From Arthrobacter alpinus (GTDB lineage Bacteria > Actinomycetota > Actinomycetes > Actinomycetales > Micrococcaceae): a DNA stretch of 64,000 nucleotides. The stretch spans positions 3,348,001 to 3,412,000 of the forward strand of contig NZ_CP013200.1 in the NCBI RefSeq assembly GCF_001445575.1, given 5' to 3'. The translations under genes and the position numbers were made by a program. Shown piece by piece: positions 26,847 to 38,452 of the stretch; within the stretch, counting starts at the first letter, position 1; each line of letters opens with the position of its first letter. Under the pieces are notes generated by a model. The model was not told the DNA's origin. It saw only the letters and a program-made list of their open reading frames with translations, and did not search any database.

Positions 26847-29753
26847 TTAGTGTCCTGTCAAAGACCATGCGTCCTCGCCACCTTCGTCATCATCACCGTC
26901 GTTGTACTCCACAGCTTGGGGGCGGCTGGCCAAATCATCGGCCACCAGATCCCCGCCCCAGCCATGGTTGGCGTTGGCGTTCTCGGCCAGTGCCGCGGTC
27001 ATGGGGTCTGCCACAACAGGCTCTACGCCGGCGTCAGCACTGACCGGGCCGTCACCGCGGATGGCGGCCAGGGTTTCTGCGAGATCGTCCGGCTTGACTA
27101 GCACATCGCGGGCCTTGGAGCCTTCTGAGGGGCCCACCACGCCACGGGACTCCAGAAGGTCCATGAGGCGGCCAGCCTTGGCAAATCCGACGCGGAGCTT
27201 GCGCTGCAGCATGGAAGTGGAGCCAAACTGCGTAGTGACCACCAGCTCGGTGGCTTGGAGCAGCAGGTCCATGTCATCACCAATGTCATCCTCGATGACC
27301 TTCTTGGGCGCATCCACCGCAATAACGTCCCGGTAGGTGGCCTTGAGCTGGCCCTTGACGTGATCCACCACGGCCTTGATTTCAGCCTCGGTAACCCAGG
27401 CGCCCTGAACCCGGACAGGTTTGGACTTGCCCATGGGCAGGAACAAGGCGTCACCTTGACCCAGCAGCTTCTCAGCACCGGGCTGATCCAGAACCACGCG
27501 GGAGTCGGTGACGGAGGAGGTGGCAAACGCCATACGCGAGGGCACGTTCGCCTTGATCAGACCCGTCACCACATCCACTGAAGGACGTTGCGTGGCGAGT
27601 ACCAAGTGGATACCAGCCGCGCGGGCCAGCTGAGTGATACGCACAATGGAATCTTCCACGTCCCGCGGAGCTACCATCATGAGGTCGGCAAGCTCGTCCA
27701 CAATGACCAGCAGGTACGGGTAGGGACGCACCACTCGCTTGGAACCTTCGGGCGGGTGCACGGTGCCAGCCTTCACGGCCTTGTTGAACTCGTCAATGTG
27801 CTTGAAGCCGAAGTTGGCCAGATCGTCGTAGCGCGTATCCATTTCCCGCACCACCCACTGCAGGGCCTCGGCCGCCTTCTTCGGATTAGTGATGATGGGA
27901 GTGATCAGGTGCGGCACACCCTCATACGCCGTCAATTCCACGCGCTTGGGATCCACCATGACCATGCGCACCTCATCGGGTGTGGCGCGCATCAAGATGG
28001 AAACGATCATGGAATTCACAAACGATGACTTACCGGCACCAGTGGCACCAGCAACCAGCAAGTGCGGCATCTTGGCCAAGTTGGCCACCACAAAGCCACC
28101 CTCAACATCCTTACCTACACCCATGACCATGGGGTGTTCGGTGCGGCGGGCATTCGCCGAACGCAGCACATCCCCGAGGACCACAATTTCCTTATCGGCG
28201 TTGGGGATCTCAATGCCGATGGCACTTTTGCCCGGGATGGGGCTCAGGATGCGCACATCGGAAGAAGCCACTGCGTAAGAGATGTTCTTACTCAGCGCAG
28301 TCACCTTCTCTACCTTGGTACCCGGTGCCAGTTCAATTTCGTAGCGAGTCACTGTGGGACCACGGCTGAACCCGGTGACGGCAGCATCAACGTTGAATTG
28401 CTGCAAGGTGTTGGTCAGCGCATCCACCACAGCGTCGTTGGCTGCCGTGGCATCCTTGCCGGGAGGGCCAGCCGGTAAGTATTCCGAATCAGGCAGCGTG
28501 TAGGTGACGTCTCCCGAGAGTTGGAGCTGTTCCGATCGTGCCGGGATGGGCGTTGGCGGCGCCATCGGCGGGGCGGGAATGGCACGTGCCACCGCAGCGT
28601 CGACGTTGTACACTCCCCCAGCGTTAGGAACCGCCGCGCGCGGATCCCGTGGCGAGTTATCGGAAACGATGCCGATGGCCTCGGTGATGGGTTCGCTGCT
28701 GCTTTGCGCGTCATAGACCTCGGAAGAGGTGGGCAGACCCTGACGGGCCTTGATCTTATCTGCCGCGAGCTGATCGCGGGTGGGCCGTCGGACTCCTGGC
28801 CGAAGGGATGGAGCGGACGACGCCGAGTCTTCGCTGCCGTCTTCATCCCCCTCTATGAGTGGGGTATCGAACGCTTCAACGCCGAGTAGATTTGCTTCTT
28901 CCTCGGCGTCCTTGGCCGCCTTCTGGCGGGCGCGCAGACTGCGCGGCTTCTTCGCCGGCGCCTGATCGTCATGCTCGTAGAGATAACTCTGATCATGGCC
29001 GTCGCCACGCGGTTCCGTGGCCGGGGCGGTGCCCATGAGTTTTTCGTACACCCCACGCAGGCGATCCGGGATGTGGCGCACAGGAGTGTTGGTCAGCACC
29101 AGCACACTGGCAAAGGCCACGAGTGAGAAGAAAATGATTGCGGTGATGGAGCCCAGTTTCGCGACCAAGCTTCCACTGAGCGCACCCACCATCCCGCCGG
29201 CAGCACTGAGAGCTTCAAAACCTCCGGCAATGTCCGGGTTCCCTGCCACAACATGCGCCAGGGCACAGCCTGCCACGGTCATGATGGCGAAACCCAGAGC
29301 CACCCGGTTATTGGTGGACATGTTGGTGGGTTGGCGGAACACCAGCACGGAGAAGATCAAGAACATGGGTGGCAGCAATGCTGCAAACCAACCAAAAGTA
29401 CCCTGGAAGACGCCACGGACGCCGTCGGCCACCGGACCGCTCAGACCCCACCATTCGAAGGTGGCAATGAGGATAGCTAACAAGAAGAACAGCAGCCCGG
29501 AACCGTCGCGGCGTTCCTGCGCAGCCATATGGCTCTTGTCGGTGCCCATGCGTCGGATCGCGCCACCTACCAGGTGGCCGAATCCTTGCCAGAAGGACAC
29601 TGCCATGCGCACAGGCCACACCAGATGCGTCTCTGGCACGGCAGCGGAAGGTTTGTTGCGGGGCACCGGCATCTTCGTGGTCTTGGGGCCGCGCGCGGAG
29701 GCAGCGCCCTTCTGACCGGAGGACTGACGGGCGGGGGTAGAACGAGTCGCCAT
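26847..29753 (-). CDS. ftsK: DNA translocase FtsK/SpoIIIE
   Basis: 968 residues. A basic N-terminus (~55 residues) precedes a four-helix membrane domain (about 60-220), then an acidic, Pro-rich linker (to ~470), then the RecA-like motor with Walker A G-A-T-G-A-G-K-S-S and Walker B L-L-V-I-V-D-E-L-A-D-L. A winged-helix gamma domain (about 860-925) binds KOPS sites. It pumps chromosome ends through the septum. The start at 29753 (M-A-T-R-S-T) was preferred to an in-frame codon ten residues earlier. Confidence 0.96.
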   Translation of the reverse strand: MATRSTPARQSSGQKGAASARGPKTTKMPVPRNKPSAAVPETHLVWPVRMAVSFWQGFGHLVGGAIRRMGTDKSHMAAQERRDGSGLLFFLLAILIATFEWWGLSGPVADGVRGVFQGTFGWFAALLPPMFLIFSVLVFRQPTNMSTNNRVALGFAIMTVAGCALAHVVAGNPDIAGGFEALSAAGGMVGALSGSLVAKLGSITAIIFFSLVAFASVLVLTNTPVRHIPDRLRGVYEKLMGTAPATEPRGDGHDQSYLYEHDDQAPAKKPRSLRARQKAAKDAEEEANLLGVEAFDTPLIEGDEDGSEDSASSAPSLRPGVRRPTRDQLAADKIKARQGLPTSSEVYDAQSSSEPITEAIGIVSDNSPRDPRAAVPNAGGVYNVDAAVARAIPAPPMAPPTPIPARSEQLQLSGDVTYTLPDSEYLPAGPPGKDATAANDAVVDALTNTLQQFNVDAAVTGFSRGPTVTRYEIELAPGTKVEKVTALSKNISYAVASSDVRILSPIPGKSAIGIEIPNADKEIVVLGDVLRSANARRTEHPMVMGVGKDVEGGFVVANLAKMPHLLVAGATGAGKSSFVNSMIVSILMRATPDEVRMVMVDPKRVELTAYEGVPHLITPIITNPKKAAEALQWVVREMDTRYDDLANFGFKHIDEFNKAVKAGTVHPPEGSKRVVRPYPYLLVIVDELADLMMVAPRDVEDSIVRITQLARAAGIHLVLATQRPSVDVVTGLIKANVPSRMAFATSSVTDSRVVLDQPGAEKLLGQGDALFLPMGKSKPVRVQGAWVTEAEIKAVVDHVKGQLKATYRDVIAVDAPKKVIEDDIGDDMDLLLQATELVVTTQFGSTSMLQRKLRVGFAKAGRLMDLLESRGVVGPSEGSKARDVLVKPDDLAETLAAIRGDGPVSADAGVEPVVADPMTAALAENANANHGWGGDLVADDLASRPQAVEYNDGDDDEGGEDAWSLTGH

Positions 29754-29858
29754 GGTTCTAACGGTACCTGCCAGAGCCCGCAATCACGCGAATTTGGCCC
29801 CTGAACAGGCCGTGGTGGCAGGCACAATGACGAACCGGGGCTGCGACCATTCCGTGGT

Positions 29859-29994
29859 TTATACGCAGCTCGGGCGGACCCCACTGCGTATAAAAAACTG
29901 CACTTTGCTTATACGCAAGAAGGTACCGGTGGCATTGCGGCACAGTGAGAGTGCCGCAACCTCGCCGGGCGTGGCGTGCGTATAAGCAAAGTGC
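29859..29994. repeat. Nested inverted repeats built on TTATACGCA
   Basis: The nonamer TTATACGCA or its complement occurs four times in alternating orientation (29859, 29885, 29909, 29977). GCACTTTGCTTATACGCA (29900-29917) is perfectly complementary to 29977-29994, and TTGCGGCAC (29935-29943) to GTGCCGCAA (29951-29959) inside it. The element lies between the rnj stop and the ftsK start, a 252-base spacer with no gene. Confidence 0.8.
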
Positions 29995-30005
29995 GCCGCT
30001 GCGGG

Positions 30006-31697
30006 CTACGCCTCTAGGACCACCGGGATGATCATGGGGCGGCGGCGCAGCTTCCGGTTGACCCACGTGCCGATCACCCGGCGCACCACCTGCTGGAGCT
30101 GGTGGGCGGTGTGGTCGGTGTTGGCCATGACGGCTTCTTCCAGAGCTGCGGCGATCTTGGGCTTAATCTCGTCAAAGACGGAATCGTCCTCAGCAACACC
30201 GCGGGCGTGAATATCTGGACCCGAGACAATCTTGCCGGTGGCGCGATTGACCACAGTGATGATGGAGATGAAACCCTCATCACCCAAAACGCGGCGATCC
30301 TTCAAATCGGCATCGGTGATCTCGCCAACGCTGTGACCATCCACGTAGACAAAACCGCATTCCACCTGGCCCACAATTTGGGCCACGCCGTCCCGCAAAT
30401 CAATGACGGAACCGTCTTCGGTGAGTAACACGTTTTCGGCCGGTACGCCGGAGGAGATGGCGATCTTGGCATTAGCGATCAGGTGCCTGGTTTCTCCGTG
30501 CACCGGCATGACGTTCTTCGGCGTCAAAATGTTGTAGCAATACAGCAGCTCACCGGCAGCTGCGTGCCCCGAGACGTGCACCTTTGCGGTGCCCTTGTGA
30601 ATCACGTCGGCACCGCGCTTGAGGAGGCCGTTGATGATCCGGAACACGGCATTTTCGTTACCCGGGATCAGTGATGACGCCAGGATGACGGTGTCGCCGT
30701 GTCCTACCGAAATCTTGTGGTCCCCGTTCGCCATGCGTGACAACGCGGCCATGGGCTCGCCCTGCGAACCGGTGGACATCAGGACCACCTGGTTATCGGG
30801 CAGGTTGTCCACGTTCTTCAGATCCACCACAACATCGGCGGGTACGTGTAAGTAGCCCAGTTTCTCAGCGATACCCATGTTGCGGACCATGGAGCGGCCC
30901 ACGAATGCGACCTTGCGCCCGTGCAGGACAGCGGCGTTGAGGACCTGCTGCACGCGGTGCACATGGGAGGAGAAACTGGCCACGATGATGCGCTTGTCGG
31001 CTTTGCCGAACAAGACCTCAAGGGTGGGTCCAATCTCGGCTTCACTGGTGGTGAAGCCCGGGACGTCGGCGTTGGTGGAATCCACTAAGAACAGGTCCAC
31101 GCCTTCTTCGCCCAGACGGGCAAAGTGGCGCAGGTCCGTGATGCGGCCATCGAGCGGCAGCTGGTCCATCTTGAAGTCGCCGGTGTGCAGCACGGAGCCA
31201 CCCGCCGTGCGGATAAAGACGGCCAGTGCATCCGGGATGGAGTGGTTGACGGCAATGAATTCACACTGGAACGGGCCGAGCTGTTCCACCTGCTCTTCTT
31301 TGACGGTCAGCGTATAAGGCTTGATGCGGTGCTCCATGAGCTTCGCCTCAACAAAGGCCAGCGTCAGCTGCGAGCCGATCAGGGGGATGTCATTGCGCAG
31401 ACGCAAAAGGTATGGGACAGCACCAATGTGGTCTTCGTGGCCATGGGTAAGAACCACACCGACTACGTCCTCGAGCCGGTCCTTAATGTAGGAGAAGTCC
31501 GGCAGGATGACGTCGACGCCGGGCTGGTCTTCTTCAGGGAAGAGAACACCGCAGTCAACGATGAGCAGTTTGCCATCCATTTCGAAGACGGTCATGTTCC
31601 GGCCGATCTCGCCGATGCCGCCCAGCGGCACGACCCGCAGGGTCCCCGGGGCCAATTCCGGCGGGGTCCGCAGGCCCGGCTCAGCAATTTGGGTCAT
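30006..31697 (-). CDS. rnj: Ribonuclease J
   Basis: 563 residues, metallo-beta-lactamase/beta-CASP nuclease that processes and degrades RNA by 5'-exo and endo cleavage. The metal-binding motif is LTHGHEDHIGAVPYL; further ligands lie in H-T-G-D-F-K and the beta-CASP S-x-H-x-H region (S-F-S-S-H-V-H; H-V-S-G-H-A). The C-terminal ~120 residues form the RNase J dimerisation domain. It starts directly before the dapA stop, in the dapA-rnj arrangement found in mycobacteria. Confidence 0.96.
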   Translation of the reverse strand: MTQIAEPGLRTPPELAPGTLRVVPLGGIGEIGRNMTVFEMDGKLLIVDCGVLFPEEDQPGVDVILPDFSYIKDRLEDVVGVVLTHGHEDHIGAVPYLLRLRNDIPLIGSQLTLAFVEAKLMEHRIKPYTLTVKEEQVEQLGPFQCEFIAVNHSIPDALAVFIRTAGGSVLHTGDFKMDQLPLDGRITDLRHFARLGEEGVDLFLVDSTNADVPGFTTSEAEIGPTLEVLFGKADKRIIVASFSSHVHRVQQVLNAAVLHGRKVAFVGRSMVRNMGIAEKLGYLHVPADVVVDLKNVDNLPDNQVVLMSTGSQGEPMAALSRMANGDHKISVGHGDTVILASSLIPGNENAVFRIINGLLKRGADVIHKGTAKVHVSGHAAAGELLYCYNILTPKNVMPVHGETRHLIANAKIAISSGVPAENVLLTEDGSVIDLRDGVAQIVGQVECGFVYVDGHSVGEITDADLKDRRVLGDEGFISIITVVNRATGKIVSGPDIHARGVAEDDSVFDEIKPKIAAALEEAVMANTDHTAHQLQQVVRRVIGTWVNRKLRRRPMIIPVVLEA

Positions 31698-32603
31698 TTA
31701 GACGTCCATTCCAGCTTCCGCAAGGTCAGCCTTGATCATGGCGATCTCGGTTTCACTCGGCTCCACGAGGGGCAAGCGTACAACCGAGTTGGACAGGATT
31801 CCCTGCCACTTAAGAATTTGTTTGACGGCAACGGCGCCCTGAACATGGCCCATGGTGGCACGGATGACCGGATCCAGCGCGAAGTGAATGGCGCGTGCCG
31901 TGACGAAGTCTCCGGCGGCGGCGGCATCAATGAGCGCACGGAACTGCTGGGGCGCCACATGGGCGCTCACACTAACAAGTCCGACGGCGCCGGCGGACAT
32001 CAGCGGCAGCGTCAGTCCGTCGTCGCCCGAGTAAACATCGAGGTCCGTGTTGGCCAGGACACGGCTGGTTTCGGTGAAGTCTGCCTTGGCGTCCTTCAAT
32101 GCAGTGATCTGCGGGTGATCGGCCAGCTTGATGATGGTTTCGGTGGTGATGGGAACACCGGCGCGGCCGGGGATGTCGTAGAGCATCACGGGAAGATCGG
32201 TGGAGCTGGCAATGGCCTCAAAGTGGGCCTGGATGCCGGACTGGCTGGGCTTGTTGTAATACGGGGTCACCAAGAGCAATCCGTCGATGGCCAGCTTGGC
32301 TGCACGCTGTGACAGGCTGATCGAGTGCCGGGTGTCATTGGTTCCGGTGCCGGCGATCACGCGAGCACGCCCACCGACGGCGTCGATGACAGCCTGGAAC
32401 ATGCCCAGATTCTCTTCATCGGTCAGGGTGGATGTTTCACCCGTTGTACCGGTGACCAGGATGCCGTCACAGCCGTCGTTCACCAGCTTATTGGCCAGGT
32501 TCCCGGCTGCTTGATAGTCCACTTCACCGTCGGCGGTGAATGGGGTGACCATTGCGGGCACCAAGGTTCCAAACGGGCGAAGTGAAAGTTTTGAGGCAGA
32601 CAT
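31698..32603 (-). CDS. dapA: 4-hydroxy-tetrahydrodipicolinate synthase
   Basis: 301 residues, TIM barrel. It condenses pyruvate with aspartate semialdehyde. The G-T-T-G-E-T-S-T-L pyruvate loop, catalytic Tyr in V-T-P-Y-Y-N-K-P, and Schiff-base Lys in I-T-A-L-K-D-A-K are in place. The rnj start codon follows its stop without a gap. dapB lies 1.4 kb upstream on the same strand, so both enzymes of the DAP branch are clustered. Confidence 0.97.
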   Translation of the reverse strand: MSASKLSLRPFGTLVPAMVTPFTADGEVDYQAAGNLANKLVNDGCDGILVTGTTGETSTLTDEENLGMFQAVIDAVGGRARVIAGTGTNDTRHSISLSQRAAKLAIDGLLLVTPYYNKPSQSGIQAHFEAIASSTDLPVMLYDIPGRAGVPITTETIIKLADHPQITALKDAKADFTETSRVLANTDLDVYSGDDGLTLPLMSAGAVGLVSVSAHVAPQQFRALIDAAAAGDFVTARAIHFALDPVIRATMGHVQGAVAVKQILKWQGILSNSVVRLPLVEPSETEIAMIKADLAEAGMDV

Positions 32604-32716
32604 AGCTAAAACGTTACCCGCTACTTGGTGTTTTCACGCAACGCTGTCCGCCAATGACACCAACACGGCGTAGCCGCTGGCACCGCCTGTGCCCTACTTC
32701 CTACGGGTGCTGCTTC

Positions 32717-33508
32717 CTATGGCAGGGATTCCAGGAACGGCAGCCATTCATCCAGCACGGGTTGTGCCGGGATGAGCGTGTTGCCGTGATTGCGGCCGGG
32801 CAGTTCCACGAAGCGGGCCTGGGCCATGAGGCTGGCAGCACGTTGGGAATCGGCCAGCCGCCCTGTGTCCGCGGTGCCGGCCATCAGCAAAGCCGGGGTG
32901 GTGATGGCCGCCAGAGCGTCCTCTGGAACCGCCGCGTCCGCCTGCGTTTGAGCGAAGTAGGCCCGCAGAGCCCCGGCATCATTGGCCAGGAAAGCAGCCT
33001 TGGTCTGGGCGTCCAATGGACGCCCGATCCGCGCCTGCCAGCCATCAACAAAGGCGGGCATGCCGCCCATGGCGAGGGCGCCGTCGTACTCGGGAAAGAA
33101 CAGCCGCCCAATACTGCCGGGCTCAATGTGGTAGCCGCCGCCCAGCGAGGTGATGGAAAGAAGGCGCTCCGGGGCCGTGACGGCCAGTGAGAAGGCCATG
33201 CGTGCGCCCACGGAATAACCACCGTAATGGGCCTGCGGCGCATCCACGGCGTCCAGGACGGCCAGGGCATCGGCCACCAGCGTCTCCATCCGGTAGGCGT
33301 CCGGGGTGAGCGGTTTGGAACTGCGACCGTGACCGCGCAGGTCCATGGTGATGACCTGATATTGATCGCGGAACGCCTTGGTGTAGCCAAATCCGCGCCA
33401 AATGGCTTTACTCAGGGCGCTTCCGTGGACCAGCAGAAGGGGCGTGCCCTTCCCCACCACGTCGTAAGCGAGTTCGACGCCGTCGTGCGGGTTATGGGCG
33501 AAAGGCAC
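32717..33508 (-). CDS. Alpha/beta hydrolase
   Basis: 263 residues. The oxyanion segment L-L-V-H-G-S-A and M-D-L-R-G-H-G-R-S-S strand are typical, the nucleophile lies in the elbow G-Y-S-V-G-A, and the catalytic His is in P-G-R-N-H-G-N near the end. No signal peptide is seen. The substrate is unknown; the sequence is of the esterase/epoxide hydrolase/lactonase type. It starts four bases before the stop of the next upstream gene and so is co-transcribed with dapB. Confidence 0.87.
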   Translation of the reverse strand: MPFAHNPHDGVELAYDVVGKGTPLLLVHGSALSKAIWRGFGYTKAFRDQYQVITMDLRGHGRSSKPLTPDAYRMETLVADALAVLDAVDAPQAHYGGYSVGARMAFSLAVTAPERLLSITSLGGGYHIEPGSIGRLFFPEYDGALAMGGMPAFVDGWQARIGRPLDAQTKAAFLANDAGALRAYFAQTQADAAVPEDALAAITTPALLMAGTADTGRLADSQRAASLMAQARFVELPGRNHGNTLIPAQPVLDEWLPFLESLP

Positions 33509-33511
33509 GTC

Positions 33512-34000
33512 CTAAGCCTGTTTGAACAGGGCGATGGCGTCGCGCATGGACTTGCGGGCGCGCTTGCGGTCGCCGGCGGCATCGTAGGCGCAGGACAACC
33601 GGAACCAGGAGCGCCAGTCTTCCGGAGCAGCCTCGGCTTCGAGCTGGTACTTGCCGAACTCTGCGTCCGCGGCGGCCCGATCAATGCGACCACCGGGTGA
33701 CCTGGGCAGGTTGTCCTCGGGCAAGCCACCTTCGGCTTCCAAAATTCCGGCCATCTTCTCGGTGCGGGCACCGAACATGATTTCGGCGACCAGCGCCCAG
33801 GCTGCCACAAATGGAATAACCAGGTAGGCGGCACCCATCAGCTTGGCGACCCACTCGGAGTCACCCAAGAGCAGGACGGCGCGCTGCATCATGACCACCA
33901 TGTAAAACACCAGCAGCAGGGCGATCAGGGCCACCCAGATTTTGGTCTTTGAGATTTTCATTATCGGTGCCTTTGCGCTGGTTTTTGCTGTCTCTGCCAT
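33512..34000 (-). CDS. Small membrane protein with helical C-terminal (TPR-like) region
   Basis: About 162 residues. Two hydrophobic helices (W-V-A-L-I-A-L-L-L-V-F-Y and A-Y-L-V-I-P-F-V-A-A-W) are followed by a soluble part, A-E-A-A-P-E-D-W-R-S-W-F-R-L-S-C-A-Y-D-A-A-G-D-R, which looks like one tetratricopeptide-like repeat. No known family could be named. The ATG at 34000 lies just after the dapB stop; an ATG at 33961 has a better Shine-Dalgarno (AAAGG). The role is unknown. Confidence 0.75.
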   Translation of the reverse strand: MAETAKTSAKAPIMKISKTKIWVALIALLLVFYMVVMMQRAVLLLGDSEWVAKLMGAAYLVIPFVAAWALVAEIMFGARTEKMAGILEAEGGLPEDNLPRSPGGRIDRAAADAEFGKYQLEAEAAPEDWRSWFRLSCAYDAAGDRKRARKSMRDAIALFKQA

Positions 34001-34004
34001 GGTC

Positions 34005-35266
<1,262 letters not shown>

Positions 35267-35277
<11 letters not shown>

Positions 35278-35767
35278 GGGTGCCTGCCACCTGTTCGCAA
35301 AGATGTTTGATGATGGGGTCCAGCACGGCCAGTCCGTCCATGACGCCCGACGGCGACCCCGGCAAATTCACAATCAGCGTGGTCCCGGCGAGCCCGGCGT
35401 AACCGCGACTGAGCACGGCCATCGGCGTCTTCGCCAGCCCTGCCGCGCGCATCGCCTCCATGATCCCGGGAATGTGCCGCTCCAGCAGGGGCAGCGTCAT
35501 TTCCGGGGTCGCATCTGTGGGGCTCAGTCCCGTGCCGCCGCTGGTCAGCACGACGGCGGGACCTTGCGTGAGCACGGCCCGCAGCGCCGCACCGACGGGG
35601 GCACCGTCCGGCACCACCACGGGGGCGCTTGTCTGGAATCCGTGTTCGTTGAGCCAGTCGATAATGACCGGCCCCGTCTTGTCGTCGTAGACGCCCATGG
35701 CCGCCCGGGTGGAGGCAATCACGACGGCGGCGCTCCCCAGATGGGCGGCAGGCTCGCAGGCGCTCAT
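35267..35767 (-). CDS. mog: Molybdopterin adenylyltransferase-like MogA/MoaB protein
   Basis: 166 residues, MoCF-binding fold. [13 protein letters not shown] is the nucleotide/molybdopterin loop and N-L-P-G-S-P-S-G-V is the second signature. It adenylates molybdopterin before metal insertion by MoeA. Its start overlaps the moaC stop by four bases. Confidence 0.93.
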
Positions 35768-36363
35768 GCCTGGCCGCCCGTGGTGTCTGTTGCGGTGGGT
35801 GCTGCGGGTGCAGCGGTGTGGGTTGCGGGCCCGCCGGGGCCGGCCACCACCCAGCTGCCACTTTTGCCACCGCTCTTGGCCAAAACCTGAATCCCGGAGA
35901 TGACGGCGTGCTTGTCCACGGCCTTGATCATGTCGTACACGTTCAGGGCAGCCACGGATACGGCTGTCAACGCCTCCATTTCCACGCCGGTCACGCCCCG
36001 GGTCTTCACGGTGGCGAACACGGTGACCGCCTGGGCACCCAGCTCAAAGTCGACCGTGACCTTGGAGATGGGCAGGGGGTGGCAGAGCGGGATGAGCTCG
36101 GATGTCTTCTTGGCTCCCATGATGCCGGCAATGCGTGCCACGGCCAGGGCATCGCCCTTGGGCAGTCCGCCGCTGCCCAGCAGGGCCATGACCGCGGCGG
36201 TGGTGCTCACGGTGCCGGTGGCGGTTGCTTCGCGCGTGGTCACCGCCTTGTCGGAAACGTCAACCATGGCGGCCGTGCCGTCCTGGCGCAGGTGGGTCAG
36301 GACGCGTGCTTGGGGTGGCGTTGAATCAGGGAGCGGTTTTTCAGAGGTAGTCACAACAGCCAT
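35764..36363 (-). CDS. moaC: Cyclic pyranopterin monophosphate synthase
   Basis: 199 residues. It completes cPMP formation after Moa[10 protein letters not shown] and [19 protein letters not shown] are fully conserved; K-S-G-G-K-S-G closes the core, followed by a ~25-residue Thr/Ala/Pro tail. Its start overlaps the end of moeA by 13 bases. Confidence 0.96.
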   Translation of the reverse strand: MAVVTTSEKPLPDSTPPQARVLTHLRQDGTAAMVDVSDKAVTTREATATGTVSTTAAVMALLGSGGLPKGDALAVARIAGIMGAKKTSELIPLCHPLPISKVTVDFELGAQAVTVFATVKTRGVTGVEMEALTAVSVAALNVYDMIKAVDKHAVISGIQVLAKSGGKSGSWVVAGPGGPATHTAAPAAPTATDTTGGQA

Positions 36364-37685
36364 ACTTCCACTTTTGCCCCGGCCTGCAATTCGGTGACAC
36401 CCGCCGGGACCTGGATCAACGCGTTGGCCTGGGCCAGTGAACCCAGCAAATGGGACGAGGACCCGCCAACCTCGCGCACCGAAGGGGCAGATTCAAATTC
36501 CGGCCCTGCATAAACACCACGACGGATCTGGTGCTTGCCCTCCGGGGAAGACATGCCGTGTTCCAGGACGGCCACCACGCGGTGCCGAAGCGCCGGGGCA
36601 CCGAGCAGCGCCGAGAGGGCCGGGCGAAGGAACAACTCCACGGACACGAATGCACTGACAGGGTTCCCGGGCAAGCCGAGGAACGGCACGCCGCGGAACG
36701 TCCCCAGCCCCTGCGGGCCGCCCGGCTGCATGGCCACGTGGACAAAGTCCATCTGCGCCTGCGGACCCGCATTGCCCAGCGCCTGCTTGACCACTTCAAA
36801 CGCGCCGGCGCTGATGCCCCCGGCGGAAATGACCATGTCGCAGCTCGGCTCGGGCGGTCCACTGCCAGCCTGCAAACTGCCCACATGCCCTTCCAACAGG
36901 CGCAGTAATGCCGCAGGGTCGTCCCTCACAACGTATGAATGGAGAACCTCTACGCCGGCCTCCTCAAGTCCCGCCCGCAGCAGCGCCTCGTTGGCATCAA
37001 AAATCATGCCCGGCGGCAGTCCGTCCGCCGCGGCAGGATCTCCGGGGGCCAGAACCTCGTCGCCGGTGGTCAGCAGCAGCACGCGCGGCCGGCGCCGCAC
37101 CGGCAGCTCCGTGAATCCCAGCGCCGCGGCCAACCCCAGATGGGCTTGGTTGAGCAGGCTTCCTGCCGCCGCAACCACGGCGCCGCACTGCACGTCGCTG
37201 CCGCGCTCGCGGACAAACGTTCCGGCGGCTGGAACGGGCAACGCCACACTGCCTCCCGCGGCCACAAACTCGCTCGGTACGGCCAGCTCAACCGGCACCA
37301 CCGCGTTGGCGCCCGCCGGCATCATGGCACCGGTCATAATGGGGGCGGCCGTGCCGGGATCCAGCGCGGCCGGGACCGCGCCGGCGGCAATGGTGTCCCC
37401 CACCAAGAAACTGAAAGTGGTTGATTTGTCCGAATCAGCCGATTGTGAATGCTCCTCGGCCACCAGCTCGCCCGTCACCGCGACGGCGTAGCCGTCCATC
37501 TGCGAATTGGGGAAGGGCGGCAGGTCCAGGGGCGCCACCAAGTCTGAGGCCAGCACCCGTCCCAGTGCATGGGCCAACGGCAAGATGGTGCCGCCGTCGT
37601 CCATGATGGAAGCGGGCAGGCCTGCCCAGCTCCGGCGCAAAAGCCCTTCGACGGCCTTCTGGTGTTCGGCAACTGTCCTGCGCAT
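36351..37685 (-). CDS. moeA: Molybdopterin molybdotransferase
   Basis: 444 residues. It inserts molybdate into adenylated molybdopterin. N-terminal [25 protein letters not shown], the MoCF domain with T-T-G-D-E-V and S-A-G-G-I-S-A-G, and [12 protein letters not shown] are all seen. The ATG at 37685 (M-R-R-T-V-A-E-H) is the best start; in-frame codons up to 37775 look non-coding. It is the first gene of the minus-strand moco operon, divergent from 37825. Confidence 0.95.
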   Translation of the reverse strand: MRRTVAEHQKAVEGLLRRSWAGLPASIMDDGGTILPLAHALGRVLASDLVAPLDLPPFPNSQMDGYAVAVTGELVAEEHSQSADSDKSTTFSFLVGDTIAAGAVPAALDPGTAAPIMTGAMMPAGANAVVPVELAVPSEFVAAGGSVALPVPAAGTFVRERGSDVQCGAVVAAAGSLLNQAHLGLAAALGFTELPVRRRPRVLLLTTGDEVLAPGDPAAADGLPPGMIFDANEALLRAGLEEAGVEVLHSYVVRDDPAALLRLLEGHVGSLQAGSGPPEPSCDMVISAGGISAGAFEVVKQALGNAGPQAQMDFVHVAMQPGGPQGLGTFRGVPFLGLPGNPVSAFVSVELFLRPALSALLGAPALRHRVVAVLEHGMSSPEGKHQIRRGVYAGPEFESAPSVREVGGSSSHLLGSLAQANALIQVPAGVTELQAGAKVEVWLL

Positions 37686-37824
37686 GGCGTCCTTCCGGCG
37701 GACGCCGGTCGGCACCCTTTGAATCAATCCTAGGTGAGCCGCGCAAAGACGCGACGATGCCCTGCGGGTCTGCATGCGGTTGCTTTGCTACTGTGAAACT
37801 TTGCCGCACGAAGGATTGGGCTCT

Positions 37825-38355
37825 ATGAACCTGCCGTCAAACATGAGCTGGCTGCTCGACGATGCACTCCTGGTGGGTGTGCCCCTCATCGCCGCACTGG
37901 CCGCCTCGTTGCTCTATCCTGCCTGGTTGGCGCTGCGCGGCGATTGGCGTTCCTGGACGGTGGCCCCGCCCATCCTGACACTGCGCAAGAAACTGCCCAT
38001 CAACCATTACCCGTTCACCTTGCTGTGCGCGGGCCTGGCAATCCTGGCCGTTATGCCGTCCCTGCTCTTTGAGGCGCTGAATTGGGAGCAGGCCCGTAAG
38101 TTTATGTGGACCGTGCCGTTTTGGATCCCGGGAATCCCTTGCGTGTTATCCGTCTACTGGTGGCCGCCGCGTCTGGGACCCGCGTGGTATCGGCGTTGGC
38201 GGGCTGCCGGGGGCGTAACCAGCGTTCTGCCCTGGACGGCCGCGGAGATCGCGGCCGCAGCCGCACTGCCTGAGAGCCGGCGGAAGGCGCGGATCCTGCG
38301 CAACATAGACGTTTCCAAAGCCTTTGTCGAACGGGCGTTGACGCGGGGCGCCTAG
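37825..38355 (+). CDS. Membrane protein of unknown function
   Basis: 176 residues with about three transmembrane helices (near residues 9-28, 64-82 and 95-115), then a cytoplasmic basic C-terminus (R-R-W-R-A-A-G and S-R-R-K-A-R-I-L-R). AAGGA lies 10 bases upstream of the ATG. I do not recognise the family. It lies between moeA and moaA, and shares the promoter region 37686-37824 with moeA, which hints at, but does not prove, a link to molybdenum metabolism. Confidence 0.75.
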   Translation: MNLPSNMSWLLDDALLVGVPLIAALAASLLYPAWLALRGDWRSWTVAPPILTLRKKLPINHYPFTLLCAGLAILAVMPSLLFEALNWEQARKFMWTVPFWIPGIPCVLSVYWWPPRLGPAWYRRWRAAGGVTSVLPWTAAEIAAAAALPESRRKARILRNIDVSKAFVERALTRGA

Positions 38356-38452
38356 CTCGGGAGCCGCCGTCGTGCTGCCCTGCCCCGCCGCGCAGTAACA
38401 CCCGCCGGCCTGGGGAGGCGCCGGAACACCAATAATGGCGTAGCGTTGGAGC

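Noticed and set aside
31125..32312. Plus-strand open frame (395 codons) opposite rnj and dapA
   Set aside because: It spans two well-supported genes in antisense and has no start signal or recognisable domain.
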